Positions 1 through 12,040 of a stretch of DNA of 64,000 nt are shown here, piece by piece. The position numbers were made by a program, and so were the translations under genes. The notes below the pieces were generated by a model that saw nothing but the letters and a program-made list of their open reading frames with translations, had not been told where the DNA came from and made no database searches. Origin of the DNA: Diaporthe sp. PMI_573 (Eukaryota > Ascomycota > Sordariomycetes > Diaporthales > Diaporthaceae). The DNA lies in the NCBI GenBank assembly GCA_021399435.1, contig JAJTUP010000013.1, forward strand, positions 558,001 to 622,000, given 5' to 3'. How positions within the stretch are numbered: position 1 is the stretch's first letter; every line of letters begins with the position of its first letter.

Positions 1-337
1 AGCTGGCAAGGGATCAGGGATCGTCACTGATGACATTGGTGTAAACAACCTCCGATGTTCCGATCAACGGCTGAGCAGCGAGCAATTGGCGGCTTACCGT
101 TGCACAGTAGCTTACATGATTCCGTCATGGCACATGGTGTCCGTAGCATACTAGACCCAGCGGCGAGGAAAGGCCGTTCAACAAATGATGCCAGAGCAAA
201 CAGAGCCTGCAGGTACCCGGTCCGTCCCTGACAGTCAGGCATGCATATAAGATGGCAGTCGTCCCCAACACCTGGCAGAAGAGATGAGCCTTCTTTCTTC
301 CCACGCATTGCTGCCTTGTCGACAACCATCCAGCATC
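1..337. other. 5' flank of the GH3 gene
   Basis: No coding sequence is recognised here. The stretch holds the presumed promoter and 5' leader of the GH3 beta-glucosidase. The only recognisable element is a TATA-like box about 93 bp before the start codon. Confidence 0.6.
244..251 (+). promoter_or_regulatory. TATA-like box of the GH3 gene
   Basis: The sequence CATATAAG lies about 93 bp upstream of the ATG at 338, a usual distance for a fungal core promoter. No transcript data are available, so this is a match by sequence and position only. Confidence 0.4.
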
Positions 338-3300
338 ATGCAGACTGTTTCAACCCTGCTGCTCGCGGCAGCCGGCGTGGCTTCCGCCTACGACTACTCG
401 CAGGATGGCAACCATGGAGCACCATTTCCTGACACGGTATACTCTGGCTTCGAGTCGGAGAACCCTGTGACAATCAAGGGATCTCAGGAGTTCCAGACCT
501 CGCCCCCCAAATACCCCTCGCCGTGTAAGTGACGATGGTTCCTCACGGCCACCTCTTGACGCAGACCAACTGGCTGACACTTGCTTCTTGCTTCCCAGGG
601 GGTGAAGGACTTGGCGACTGGGCCGACGCCTACACCAAGGCTCGCTCTTTCGTCAGCCAGCTCACGCTGGAGGAGAAGGTGAACCTGACCACCGGCACGG
701 GGTGGCAAACAGACAAGTGTGTCGGTCAGACTGGTGCCATCCCGCGTCTCGGCTTCCGCGCAATGTGTCTCCAGGACAGCCCTACGGGCGTCCGCGACAC
801 CGACTTTGTCAGCGTGTTCCCCGCCGGTGTCAACGTTGCCGCCACCTGGGACCGCAACCTTGCGTACCTCCGCGGCCAGGGCATGGGTGAGGAGCACCAT
901 GGAAAGGGAGTCGACGTGCAGCTTGGACCTGTTGCTGGGCCTCTCGGTCGCTCGCCCGAAGGTGGTCGTAACTGGGAAGGCTTCTCGCCTGACCCTGTGC
1001 TCACTGGGCAGATGTTTGCTGAGAGCATCAAGGGAATCCAGTCTGCTGGTGTTATGACAAGTGCGAAGCATTACATCGCCAACGAGCAGGAGCATTTCCG
1101 CCAACAACCAGAGTCCCATGACTTTGGTTGGAATATCACTGAGCCCAACTCGGCGAACCTGGATGATGTGACGATGCACGAGCTGTACCTGTGGCCATTT
1201 GCTGGTATGTTCTACTTGTCGTTCTCCCCCTTCACAAACAATGAGCGATTTGTCTCATTGGATAACTCGATCGTTGAATTTAGATGCTGACCCAACCCGA
1301 CAGATGGTGTCAAGGCTGGCGCCACCTCAATTATGTGCTCCTATAACCAGGTTAACAACAGCCAGGCGTGCCAGAACTCATACATTCTCAACTACCTGCT
1401 CAAAGGTGAGCTCGGCTTCCAGGGCTTTGTTGTCTCTGACTGGGTCAGTATAATTCTTCTCCTTCTACAGATCCCCGTCTTTCATGTTTTGGAATGTTCC
1501 AGAACACATAACTTCAGGACCCATAGCAGGACTAATATAATATGTAGCAAGGGACCCATTCGGGTGTTTCTTCTGTACTTGCGGGTCTCGACATGACTAT
1601 GCCCGGAGATACCTTGTTCTCAACCGGAGACAGCTACTTCGGCTCAAACTTGACCATTGCCGTGCTCAACGGCACCGTCCCGCAGTGTAAGCATCACTCT
1701 TCTCCTTTTACGGATCCCGGTCTTTCATGTTTTGGAAAGTTCCAGAATGCAACACTTCAGGCTCCGTAGCAGGTGACTAACAGCCAGAAGGGCGCCTGGA
1801 TGACATGGTTATCCGTATTATGGCCGGCTTCTTCTATGTCGACCTGCCTGTCGAGCGTGACCCCATCAACTTCTCGTCGTGGTCACGTGACACCTACGGC
1901 TACGAACACTACTACGGGAGCCAGGGCCCCATCGTCCAGGTCAACGAGCATGTCGATGTGACTGCGAATCACTCTGCCATCATCCGCGAGATCGGGGCCG
2001 CCAGCACTGTCCTGCTCAAGAACACTGGTGTGCTGCCACTCAAAGGCACCGAGAAACTGACGACGGTCTTTGGCGAGGACGCCGGTCCCAATCTGCTGGG
2101 TCCTAACGGCTGCTCGGACCGTGGCTGTGACAACGGGACCCTAGGAATGGCTTGGGGTTCCGGTAGCACAGAATTTCCCTACCTGGTGACGCCTGATACC
2201 GCCATCCAGAACCATGTCCTGTAAGCATCACTCCTCTGCTTCTGCACCACTTTAGGATCCGTAGCAGGACTAACGTAATACCTAGGGCTAACGGCGGCAA
2301 CTATGAGTCCGTTCTGGACAACTGGAATCTCGACACCATGTCAGCCCTGGCTCGCCGTGCCAACGACGTTAACGCACCAGCTATTGTCTTTGTCAACTCT
2401 GACTCCGGAGAGGGATACATCGCAGTCGACGGAAATGTGGGTGACAGGAAGAACCTCACACTCTGGCAGAACGGAGACGCTGTCATCTCCGCCGTGGCTG
2501 CCGAGAGCAACAACACAATTGTGGTGGTCCACTCGGTCGGCCCCGTCATCCTTGATGACTACGCCAACAACCCCAACGTCACCGCCATCCTCTGGGCCGG
2601 AGTGCCTGGCCAGGAGAGCGGCAACGCCATCCTCGACGTCCTCTACGGCAAGGTAAACCCCAGCGCTAAGCTGCCTTTCACCATTGGAGCCAACCGCACC
2701 GATTACGGCACGGACATCCTGTACACGCCCAACCACGACGTGCCGCAGATCCAATACGTCGAGGGCGGCTTCATCGACTACCGGGCCTTTGACAAGTACA
2801 ACGTGACGCCGACATACGAGTTTGGCTTCGGTCTAAGCTACACGACCTTCGAGTACAGTGACCTCAAAGTTACAGCCCATACCAACGTGTCCGAGTACAC
2901 TCCTTCCACGAGCTACACCAGCAAAGCCAAGACCTACGGCAACTACACCGCTGACCCGGCCGACCACCAGTTCCCCGAAGACATCAGCAGTAACCGTATC
3001 AGCATGTATTGCTACCCGTGGCTGAATAGCACAGACCTGAGCAAGGCTTCGGCTGACCCTTCCTACGGCGCCGAGTTCGAATTCCCTGCCAACTCGCAGA
3101 ACGGCTCCGCGCAGCCGATCCCCAGGGCGGGCGGCGCCCCTGGCGGCAACCCGCGGCTGTACGACGTCCTCTACACCGTGGAGGCGACGGTGACCAACAC
3201 GGGCGCCGTGGCGGGCGACGAGGTGGCCCAGCTGTACGTGTCGCGCGGCGGCGAGTACGAGCCCGTGCGGGAACTGCGCGGCTTCGAGAGGCTGGCGGAC

Positions 3301-3465
3301 ATGCAGCCCGGCGAGTCCCGCACGTTCAGCGTCGGCGTCACCCGCAGGGACGTCAGCTCTTGGGACACGGAGGCCCAGGACTGGGTTGTTCGCGACGCCG
3401 CCAAGACGGTCTGGGTCGGAAGGTCGTCGAGGGATCTGCCCCTGAGCCAGGCTCTTGCGAAATGA
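338..3465 (+). CDS. Secreted GH3 beta-glucosidase, six exons
   Basis: Predicted extracellular beta-glucosidase of family GH3, releasing glucose from cellobiose-type substrates. Exons are 338-524, 599-1204, 1304-1443, 1548-1686, 1791-2220 and 2286-3465. All phases agree and give 893 aa. The start is chosen because it opens a signal peptide ([17 protein letters not shown]). The N-terminal GH3 barrel contains the motifs [33 protein letters not shown] and FVVSDW. Asp310 of SDW is the expected nucleophile. The middle domain and a C-terminal fibronectin III-like domain (roughly residues 760-880) follow the usual three-domain plan. Introns 1 and 2 are ordinary, while introns 3, 4 and 5 are introner-like copies. 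Intron 4 needs the AAG acceptor at 1788-1790, which gives VPQWRLDDM as in the family; the nearer CAG would break the frame. No neighbour appears functionally linked. Confidence 0.93.
1444..1547 (+). repeat. Introner-like element, copy 1 (GH3 intron 3)
   Basis: A 104-bp phase-0 intron, GTCAGT...TGTAG. It contains the family core CATGTTTTGGAATGTTCCAG and the late block GCAGGACTAAT. Splicing joins SDW to QGTHSGV as expected for GH3. Confidence 0.88.
1687..1790 (+). repeat. Introner-like element, copy 2 (GH3 intron 4)
   Basis: A 104-bp phase-1 intron, GTAAGC...GAAG. The core is CATGTTTTGGAAAGTTCCAG and the late block is GCAGGTGACTAAC. Its first half is nearly the same as the copy at 36816-36919, which lies in another gene on the other strand. 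Confidence 0.88.
2221..2285 (+). repeat. Introner-like element, copy 3, internally deleted (GH3 intron 5)
   Basis: A 65-bp phase-2 intron, GTAAGCATCACTC...CCTAG. It keeps the 5' end and the 3' block GGATCCGTAGCAGGACTAAC of the family. It lacks about 40 bp in the middle, including the hairpin core. Its length and splice sites still give a correct reading frame. Confidence 0.8.
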
Positions 3466-6307
3466 TTAATGTGTAGTATGAGTATTGAGTATGAGCATGG
3501 GGAGGGAGGGAGTGTTCATTCTATACTGTATATATTTATGGTGTGAATTGCAGTTTGGGGTCCGACAGTATTCTTCTTGCCCGTGAGCCGCTCACCTATG
3601 CAGCGTTGCGCGTCAGGCCAAGGGGTGTTAGGTCTTAGTTTCAGTTTACCCCAGAACGCCGGGTTCCGGGGTAGGCGAGATGAGGTTTTATACCGTTCGT
3701 GCTGTGCGTGGCTCCCTTTTGGCATTGCCCACGAGGACCCGATCATTTGAGTATTGTCTCTGGGATTGGCGAAGAGGACAGTCATTGCTCGTGCCCAAGG
3801 TACACCACAAACGTTGGAACTCCACTCACACCACTCACACCTCGTTATCAGAGACAGCCACCTTTATCAGCTGTCATAAACTTGGCAGACCCATTGGGTG
3901 TAGGGCCAAGCCAGATCGCCTTGACACCCGGGTGGAATATGTAAGACATACATACCGTGGTGCTTGATTCATCTTGGCGATTGCTGGGCGTGCAGGTGGT
4001 GGGTAGTAAGGCGCAGAGCCTCATAAGTGGATGGGAAGAACAGATGTTCGAGTTTTTGACGACGGGCTTTCATGCTGTCTTCCTATCTTGCTGTTGCCCC
4101 GGCATGAGGTTGTATGTCAGGCAGCTTGAGAAACTTGTGTGAATGGGTCTACGCGTGCCAGGGCACTTTACAAGCATGGCACAGTCAAATCACACGAGTT
4201 TTCCCCGATCCTTTGGTCATTCTGGTTGCATCTGTCGTGATCCGGCTCCGACTGTTGTCATACTGGAGAGTAATGATATCTTCCAAGGCTGGCCCGTATC
4301 GCCGTCGTCCCCACTACCTGGGAGTGGGCCGATCGGAGGCCGCAAGCATATTGACAGAGTCAGGCCGGGCGAACGAAGCTGTGAAAAGATGACAGCTGAA
4401 CCAGGACAGAAAGGGAAAGTAAATAAACAGTGACATCGGACGGCCCGCCCGATCGTCGATGGCTTCGGCTGTAGCCTGCCAGAATAGGCAGCTCTCGCAC
4501 GAGTCAATGGTTGTGTGGCTGATGGCGCAAGAACAGACTGCCGGAGAACTTCTTGACTGCGGACATTGCATTGGCCGGCGGAGCATTTCCCCTTCCAGCA
4601 GTCAGTCGGGCTTGGGAACTGGAACGTTGAAGAGAATGCGTTGGTTTGTGTTGCCGTGCCATGCTTCAGACGATATGAGCTTGGGATGAACGTCATTTCT
4701 CAGATGAAGCGGCGGTGCAAGTTGGGGTGCAGGCACAAACAGATAATTTCCCCCTATCCTGGCCAATTGCCCGGTCTCGTCCAAACACGATGGGCTGGAC
4801 CGTCGTGCCACGGTTCCAAGAGTAGAATCAGGCAGGTCGGGTGGGCGGAAAGAGGCCGCAATTGGCCGGGAGTTTATATTAGGTTTTATGCTTATCTGGG
4901 GGCGAACTTGTTGCGGGTACACAGTAAGCTCGAGCTCGAGCTTCTCTGTTATTGTTACCCGCCCACCTACTCTGCCGTATTGCCAAGCGTTCAACCCACA
5001 ACCGGCGCATGCACCAGCCCAATTCCGACCCCGGCCGCGAACAAGCTATCACGCGCCCCATATTCCTCTTCCGGAAGGTGGCTCCTGGACGGGTCCCCTT
5101 CTGGCTGCCCGGTCCTTCTCCCACAGCCTGGTTACTGACCAGGCGTTGACTGGCCAGCCGTAGGAAATGAACGGGTTTGACGACATGCCGCCATCGCGCC
5201 CTGTGCCCCAATGAGAGGCTCTTGAGGTTGGCAAAGCACGAAACACGGGCTAGACTTCATCAAGAAGGTCTTCTGAGAGGATTCATTCATTCGAACCTCG
5301 CACATCACCCCACCCCCCCACACCACCACCCCGACCAGGTGCAAGGACAATGTCGATCCCAGATCTGCAAACGCCGGCTCGAGCTCTGCTTGGCTGCGCG
5401 GCTGTGTCTACCTTGGCTCACCAGCACTTACCGGCAGGCCAGCTCTGCCTTTCATCTATTTCGATTCCGCCCCAACTACCGGTCAGGAAGCTCCACGGCT
5501 CTGTGTGTGGGAGCCCTCGGGGCCCATCCCCCCTTGACGCCTGTCATCTGATTTTTTTGAATTGGTGATGATGCCTGCATCCTCATGGATCGTCGTCCAC
5601 GGATCGGTTCATCATTGGAGGGGGTCCATTACTCGGTCGACCTCGGCCGCCCGACCGAGTGGATCATCCTGTGCATACCGCGTCTGTACCTCGCCTGATG
5701 GCCCGGGGCCCTGGTGGCAAGGTGCAGGACGGACAAGGCCCTATCGTGGCAGGTAGGCAGGTAGGCTGGTAGGCAGCCTGTCAGCCTGTCTGTCCTGTCC
5801 TCACCCTTGTGTTTGGTTACACTGCCGAGGACTAGCCAAATCACGAGATATGGCAGCATCGCCCACGCACACACGCCCTCCCCTCCCTTATCGCCCCTGG
5901 CTTGTGAGATGAGAGGTTGCAACGCGACATGGGGAATTCCCGACTTGGTATAGCAGCAGGCACCCTTTCTCCAGTCCGACATGGAAACCAGCCCGGCGTG
6001 TGTACGTACCGTGCGGTGTTGAGTGGCTCAGTGTCGTGTTGGAGGAGGGGAAGCCAAGCCAAGGCTCGCCCTCTACCACCAGACAGACACCACCCCGAAA
6101 GATATAAAGACGCAGGCCAAGCCGGTTGATCTCTTGGTACCCAGCCTTGATCTCCAGCCCTCTGCATCTGCTCCTTGGCCCTCACCATCGTTGGTCCTAG
6201 TCTCTTGGCCTCAGTGCTTGTCTTGTCTTGTCCCGTCTTGGTTGTGACCCTCCCTGCCTCTTTGCCCCCCCACTCACCACTCCACCCAACGTCTTCTCAA
6301 TACCATA
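3466..6307. other. Intergenic region, no gene recognised
   Basis: About 2.8 kb separates the GH3 gene from the protease gene. Only short open frames without family motifs are present. The last 200 bp are pyrimidine-rich with a TATA box and serve as the likely promoter and leader of the protease. Confidence 0.6.
6103..6108 (+). promoter_or_regulatory. TATA box of the aspartic protease gene
   Basis: TATAAA lies 205 bp before the protease ATG. It is followed by a long C/T-rich stretch typical of strongly expressed fungal promoters and leaders. Confidence 0.5.
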
Positions 6308-7669
6308 ATGGCACCCAGCGTGAAGACCGCCCTGGTGGCAGCAGCTCTCGCCAGCTCTGCAGTGAGCGCCCCCTCCGGCCTCCACATCGGAACCCCGGCC
6401 AACACCCCCGACAATCTGGGCCCCGGCAAGGCCTCCTTCAAGCAGGTCCGCAACCCCAACTACAAGTTCAACGGCGCCCTGTCCGTCAAGAAGACCTACC
6501 TCAAGTATGGCAAGCCTGTGCCGGACTGGCTCGAGGCTGCCGTCGCCAACATCACCGCTGAGCTCGGTCTCGAGGGCCGCGCCACTGGTTCTGCCAGCGC
6601 CACGCCCATCGACTCCTTTGATGATGCCTACATCACCCCCGTGCAGATCGGCACGCCGGCACAGACCCTCAACCTGGACTTCGATACCGGCTCCTCGGAT
6701 CTGTGGGTTTTCTCCAGCTCTACGCCCTCCAGCCAGGTCAACGGCCAGACAGTCTACAACCCGTCCAAGAGCAGCACCGCCAAGTCCCTAAGCGGCGCCA
6801 CCTGGAGCATCACCTACGGCGACGGATCATCCTCGAGCGGAAAGGTTTACACCGACAAGGTCGCCGTTGGGGGCCTGTCGGTGGCCAACCAGGCCGTCGA
6901 GATTGCCACCACTGTGTCGGATTCGTTCTCTTCCGAGTCTGAGACCGATGGCCTCCTTGGTCTTGCCTTCAGCAGCCTGAACACTGTTTCTCCCACGCCG
7001 CAGAAGACCTTCTTCGACAACGCCAAGGCGAGCCTGGACTCCCCAGTCTTCACCGCCGATCTCAAGTACCATGCTGGTAAGTGGCTGAAAAACTCTGATA
7101 TCAAGTCACAAAGGAATGTGAGCCAAAAATAGGAGAAACACGATAGCTAACGCATCATCACTATAGCCGGTACATACAACTTCGGCTTCATTGATGACAG
7201 CGCCCACACCGGGTCCATCACCTACACCTCGGTGTCCACCCGCCAGGGCTTCTGGGAGTGGGTTAGCACCGGATACTCCGTGGGCTCGGGCTCTTTCGTG
7301 TCGACCTCGATCGACGGCATCGCTGACACCGGCACGACCCTGCTGTACCTCCCCACCTCCATCGTCAGCGCCTACTACAAGCAGATCAGCGGCTCCCAGA
7401 ACAGCAACACGTACGGCGGCTACGTGTTCCCCTGCAGCGCCACCCCTCCTTCCTTCACCTTCGGCGTCGGCTCCGCCCGCATCACCATCCCCGGCAAGGT
7501 CATCAACTACGGTGCCGTCTCCACCGGCAGCTCCACCTGCTTCGGCGGCATCCAGAGCAGCTCCGGCATCGGCATCAACATCTTTGGCGATGTTGCTCTT
7601 AAGGCTGCTCTGGTCGTCTTCGACGGCTCCTCCACTCCCCGCCTTGGTTTCGCACCCAAGACGGTTTAA
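6308..7669 (+). CDS. Secreted pepsin-type aspartic protease (family A1)
   Basis: Predicted extracellular acid endopeptidase of the endothiapepsin/penicillopepsin type. Two exons, 6308-7076 and 7167-7669, encode 423 aa. The 90-bp intron has GTAAGT and ATAG ends. Residues 1-21 form a signal peptide (ending AVSA), followed by a propeptide to about residue 95. The mature enzyme has both catalytic motifs, DTGSSD with Asp126 and DTGTTL with Asp310. The flap segment YGDGSSSSG is present. The length is normal for the family. The intron carries none of the introner motifs found elsewhere in this window. Nothing in the neighbourhood suggests an operon-like role. Confidence 0.95.
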
Positions 7670-9183
7670 ATTACTATTCACCAAAACATCGGGTCAATCC
7701 GGCAATGGAGGCAATTCGCCCCGCTTGAGAGAGGCGAGGAGGCAGTAAAACATGGCTTGGACATCTGAGACACGGATAATATTCATTTGTAGATATCCAG
7801 AATACATATTTCATTGGTACCTAAGAGCATGAGCTCATGATTTGAGGACCCACATACCAAGGTACATTGAGTCTGTAGTAGTCAAAGCTAGTTGTCCTCG
7901 ACTTCAAAAATAGAAAGTCCACGTAGTGGCTTACAGCTATAATATGTACTCTCGTATCCCGCCGGCTGACTGCCTTGACAATTTGTGATGGGGCGAGTGT
8001 AGCTGGATCGATTTGGGACTAGAATCTGAAAAACTAAAACTTTCTGAGTCATGCCGAGGAGGTGGTTGTGTGTTAATACCACATGGACCAGAGTGTCAGA
8101 TTCTCTTCACGTGAGGCAGTCTATCCGCATGAACATAGGCTGAGACCTTGATGGCATGTGATAGGCTGGTCTCATATGAGACATCTTAGATCGATCGTGG
8201 CACAGAAACGGCCTCTGTAGGCTCGTGTAAACGACGGGGTAACGTACCATATCCGTTTGTTCCTTGAAAACCCGACAGGGGTCTGAGCCGCCTGTGACAT
8301 GCGTTAAGAGAACGTGAGGGGGGCCGAAATGTTTCGGAACAAAACTTATGTGGTAGGCTGATTTCGGGGATGTCAACCAAGTAGCAGCATCAGATCTCAT
8401 GCCAACTACCTGTACGACAACGCACCAGGACACAATGATTCTGTTCAAGTGCTGTTGATTAAGCCTCTCTGATCTCTTCGTTACCAGTCGTAACTACGGC
8501 AAGGAAGCGCGGAAGACCACGCCCATGGAGCAGCACCGACCGCTGTCGCGGCCAACTCATCTTCACAGGCAAGCCAGCATATATTGCTGGTCTTCTGGTC
8601 TTTGTTGCTTGTTCGAGAAGTCATCGAACGACCGGGGTCTGATTTCATAGCGTTTCAGCCTGCGAGGAACGAGAAAGCTCCCATGTGTAGTTGCATCCTG
8701 CATCTAGCAACGGGTGGCGAAATGACTGTCGTATTCCAAGCCAGAGATATAAAGTTCTTTACAAGACTATCGCCACAGACGGAAAGATGCCAAGCAGGCC
8801 CAACCAGTTCTTGAGTTCGAATCAGTAGTCGGAAAGTGAAGCTGTCTTGGTGGAGACAACGGCATGATCAAATTCATCGATTTGGATATCCGATGGGCAA
8901 ATACATACGAATGTTGCAGGCTCAAATTCACGGAAGATTTCTAAAGTTATAAGACAGGCTAGCTAAGTGCTCTATTCTTCGTCGTTGAGTCGAATTCGCT
9001 ATAAATATATGTATCAAGAGCCTGCCCAGGTACCACGGGCCAGACAAAGGCAGGCAAGAATGAGGAAACAGGGGCCGGGTGATCAACAAGCAATCATCGA
9101 GTCCAAGTAAAGGTGGTTCTTCGAAGACGACGCAGCGTACTTCGCCTACGATCCCTCGCCACAACATCAGCACGGACCGGTTC
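7670..9183. other. Intergenic region, no gene recognised
   Basis: About 1.5 kb between the converging protease and App1-like genes. It contains only short open frames without recognisable motifs. Confidence 0.6.
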
Positions 9184-10526
9184 CTATGCGGTCTCGGCAG
9201 CGACGAGCTCTCTGATAATATCATACAACTCGTCAGGTTCCGAGAAGATGCGCCAGACAGTAGTCGGCACGTCCTTGAACGCAGCCTGGAATCGCTCGTC
9301 CTTGTTCTTCTCCTCGATCCCAATCGCAGCGATGTCCGTCACCTTCCTGATGAAAATGGCTTTGACCCACTCCGGATGCGTGCGATAAATCTCCCCGTAC
9401 GATTCGGGGTCGCTCTGAGTGCTATCGCCGATGCAGATCATCTTCTTTTTGGGCAGCCAGCCGTGGAGCTTCTTCATGCGATCCACCTTGTAGCCCTCGG
9501 TGCCGAGGGTCAGGTTGGAAAGTAGGCCAGGTATGCTCATCCAAGAGGCATCCCGGAGCAGCAGTTGGCCTTGAGGATAGTAGGCATCTCGGAAGTCGCG
9601 CAGGAACGGGTAGAGATTATATGGTGACGCGGACAAATAGAACCACGGAGAGGCTGAGGTGATCTCGGACTGGATGAACTTGTATAGCTCAGGCATGCCA
9701 GCAACCGGCTCCGGCTTGTTGACGAAGGTACTTCGGAGTATGCCTATAGGGTCACTCGTCTGTGTGATCTTGATGGTGTCGTCAACGTCTGCGCACAAAA
9801 TTAGTGACCGCACGCACGGGGGAAACAAGGTCTCGGAGTGTACACACCTGATATCACAGCCCAGCCGTCTGGATCTGAAAAGAAAGTCTTGCTTTGGAGC
9901 AGTCCTGTCACGCCTTCTGGCACCTGGGCTGTGGTTGGAACGACCATGCCTGCTGGGGCCGCCGGTACGGCCTTGACGTCGGTACTAATCCCATTCCTGC
10001 TCCCCGAGCTGAACCTGAGGTGGGTCTCGCCCCCGTGCAGAGCCAAGACTTGCTTTCCTGGTTGTATGTCCATCAGGAACGGACGTAACCTCTCTTCGAT
10101 GGTCTTCTTGGCCTCGTCGTCGTCCGCCAAGCCGATCTTATCCGCAATCTGTACGACGACATCACTGACGGTGCACGACGGGTCCTGAGAGAAGACAGCA
10201 GCAACGAATTCAGCATTCCATGTGTGGATCTCTTTACCATCCTTCTCTTTCTTTGTGACGACGAAGGCGGTGTTGTCGAATAACCATAACTCGTCGTCCT
10301 TGGAGACGGGCTGGGGCCACGGGTTGCGCGAGCCTAGATACGACAGGATGTTCGCGACGGGGTCGGAGACGAGCCGCCTTGGTTGCATGGGGCGGAAAGT
10401 CTTGAAGTTGGAAGGGGTCGAGGCCTGAAGGCTGGCCTCGACGTCCGGGAACTTGCTCTGGCGACGTGTTTTCTGCTGCATTTCGTCGGTGCTGCAGGTC
10501 GAGATGGAATATCGTAGGGTCTCCAT
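9184..10526 (-). CDS. App1-like phosphatidate phosphatase (DUF2183 domain)
   Basis: Likely a Mg-dependent phosphatidate phosphatase of the App1 family. In yeast, App1 acts at cortical actin patches, so a role in endocytic membrane lipid turnover is inferred. Two exons on the minus strand, 10526-9848 and 9788-9184, encode 427 aa; the 59-bp intron has GTGTGT and GCAG ends. The DxDxT phosphatase motif (DVDDT, Asp227 and Asp229) is formed across the splice junction, which confirms the intron. Downstream motifs FYLSASPYNLYPFLRDF and CIGDSTQSDPE fit the HAD-like catalytic domain. The start has an excellent context (CCCACCATGG), just after a long C run on that strand. The N-terminal ~200 residues are less conserved. 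Confidence 0.88.
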
Positions 10527-12040
10527 GGTGGGCGGGGGGGGGGGGGGCGCAAAGGCGGTCTACTGATATATAAGGGCCGAGGCAAGTGGCAAGAGTGTAT
10601 AGGAGGAGGTGACTATGTCGAGAGGCTGAGGCTGATCTTGTTCACGTGTGGATGGCAGGTCAGTAGAGCAGTGAGCGAGTGAAGGCGTGGGTACCTAGGT
10701 AGCGGCGAGTAGTCGAGAGTCAACCGTGGCTATCAGATCAGGTGGGTTAATAGGGGGCAAGGGGGCAAAGCAGAAGACAGATGGCTGTTGTGGATAGGAG
10801 GTGTCATTTGCTCAAGTATGGAGGTGCGACCAGGCAGTAGACGACCGCAGTCACGCTGGAGTGTGGAGGAGGGAACCTGACACTTGATATCTGAAGTCTG
10901 CCTCCCAGCCTTGTGACTGTGACCATGGTGAGCCATGGCACGCAGGAGCAGGAGCACTGCCATGAGCCAGGAGCCAGGAGCCAGGAGCCATGAGCCAGTT
11001 CCGTGCTATTCTGGTCCGTCGCCGCCAAAGGCCAAGCGGGGGAGCTAATTGGACTTGAGCAATGACGTCTCGTACATCTGAACAGACTCGCATCTCGCTC
11101 GTCGGAGGATGCAAGATCAGCCGTGGCAGCCGTGGACCTGCCCAAGTCGGCCGAGATTGGTGGTAGAGGGTTGGCACTGCGTCAGGTGTGCCTCCACCTA
11201 GGCCGTTTTGGTTTCATGGTGTGTCACACAGGTCGACCAGCTTGGCTCTCAAGCTCTTTGGTCTAGCAGCCAGGCTCCACTTGATCGCCTACTGTAGATT
11301 TCAGCTGAGGCGACTCAGGTGATCAAGAACGCCTTGGGCCGATCCGAGAGAGGTGGGCGAAGGATGATAGTGTTGGGCGTGAAGTCCATGTGTGGTCTCG
11401 GAAGGAGGAAACGTGCTGACGGGCTGATGAGACGGGTAGTTGAAGCGTCTGTCTGCCGTCATCGCGAACCGCAAGGTGCCTTGCAGATGGACTGCACCCT
11501 GCAGGCTGCAGCTGCCGTAGCGCCAAGACCCCTGCTCACGTCACCGGATCTTATCAGCCGCCCCCCCCCCAACACCCCCGTCCGGCACGGGCCACTTCTT
11601 GATCCTCCGTGTGGCGAATGAGCAACACTTTTATTACTGTGTACCTGCAGAGGTGGGTTCAGGGACCAGAACATCTACACTGTGGTGCTGTGAATGAGGC
11701 TCAGAGCATTGGGTGTCAACTACGACGGCTGCAGATGGCTGAGAAAAACACCAGGATATGTGACCGAGTCGTGCGCGTAACAGCCTCGGTGGAGCTTCAG
11801 ATGCAGCCTGCATGCAGTAAGCAGCAGTACACACTGCCTGTACAGATAGTCTACCGAATACCCTGACAATTGTCTGACGTAACGAGCTCCCCGCACCTTG
11901 GTGATGCTTCTCGTTCTGACATGTCTGTCGGCCCATCCGCGGCAGCGCCACATCCTCGACACTCCCAACACTACTTCGCCCCGGACCATTTGCTCGACTG
12001 ACATTAATCACACAGTCTCCCCCTCGCCAAAAGATCAATC
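10527..12040. other. Intergenic region with a short AGGAGCC tandem repeat
   Basis: About 1.5 kb lies between the divergent App1-like and GST-like genes. It starts with a poly-G tract at about 10531-10548. It contains a small repeat (GAGCCAGGAGCCAGGAGCC, about 10964-10997). No gene is recognised. Confidence 0.6.

Noticed and set aside
484..1179. 231-codon open frame on the minus strand inside the GH3 gene
   Set aside because: It overlaps the catalytic domain of a well-supported gene and has no motif; it is a shadow of GC-rich codon use.
7106..7684. 192-codon minus-strand frame over the protease second exon
   Set aside because: Low-complexity Ala/Gly/Asp composition opposite a strong pepsin-family exon.
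10530..10548. Poly-G tract next to the App1-like start
   Set aside because: A simple homopolymer in the leader; nothing shows a regulatory role.
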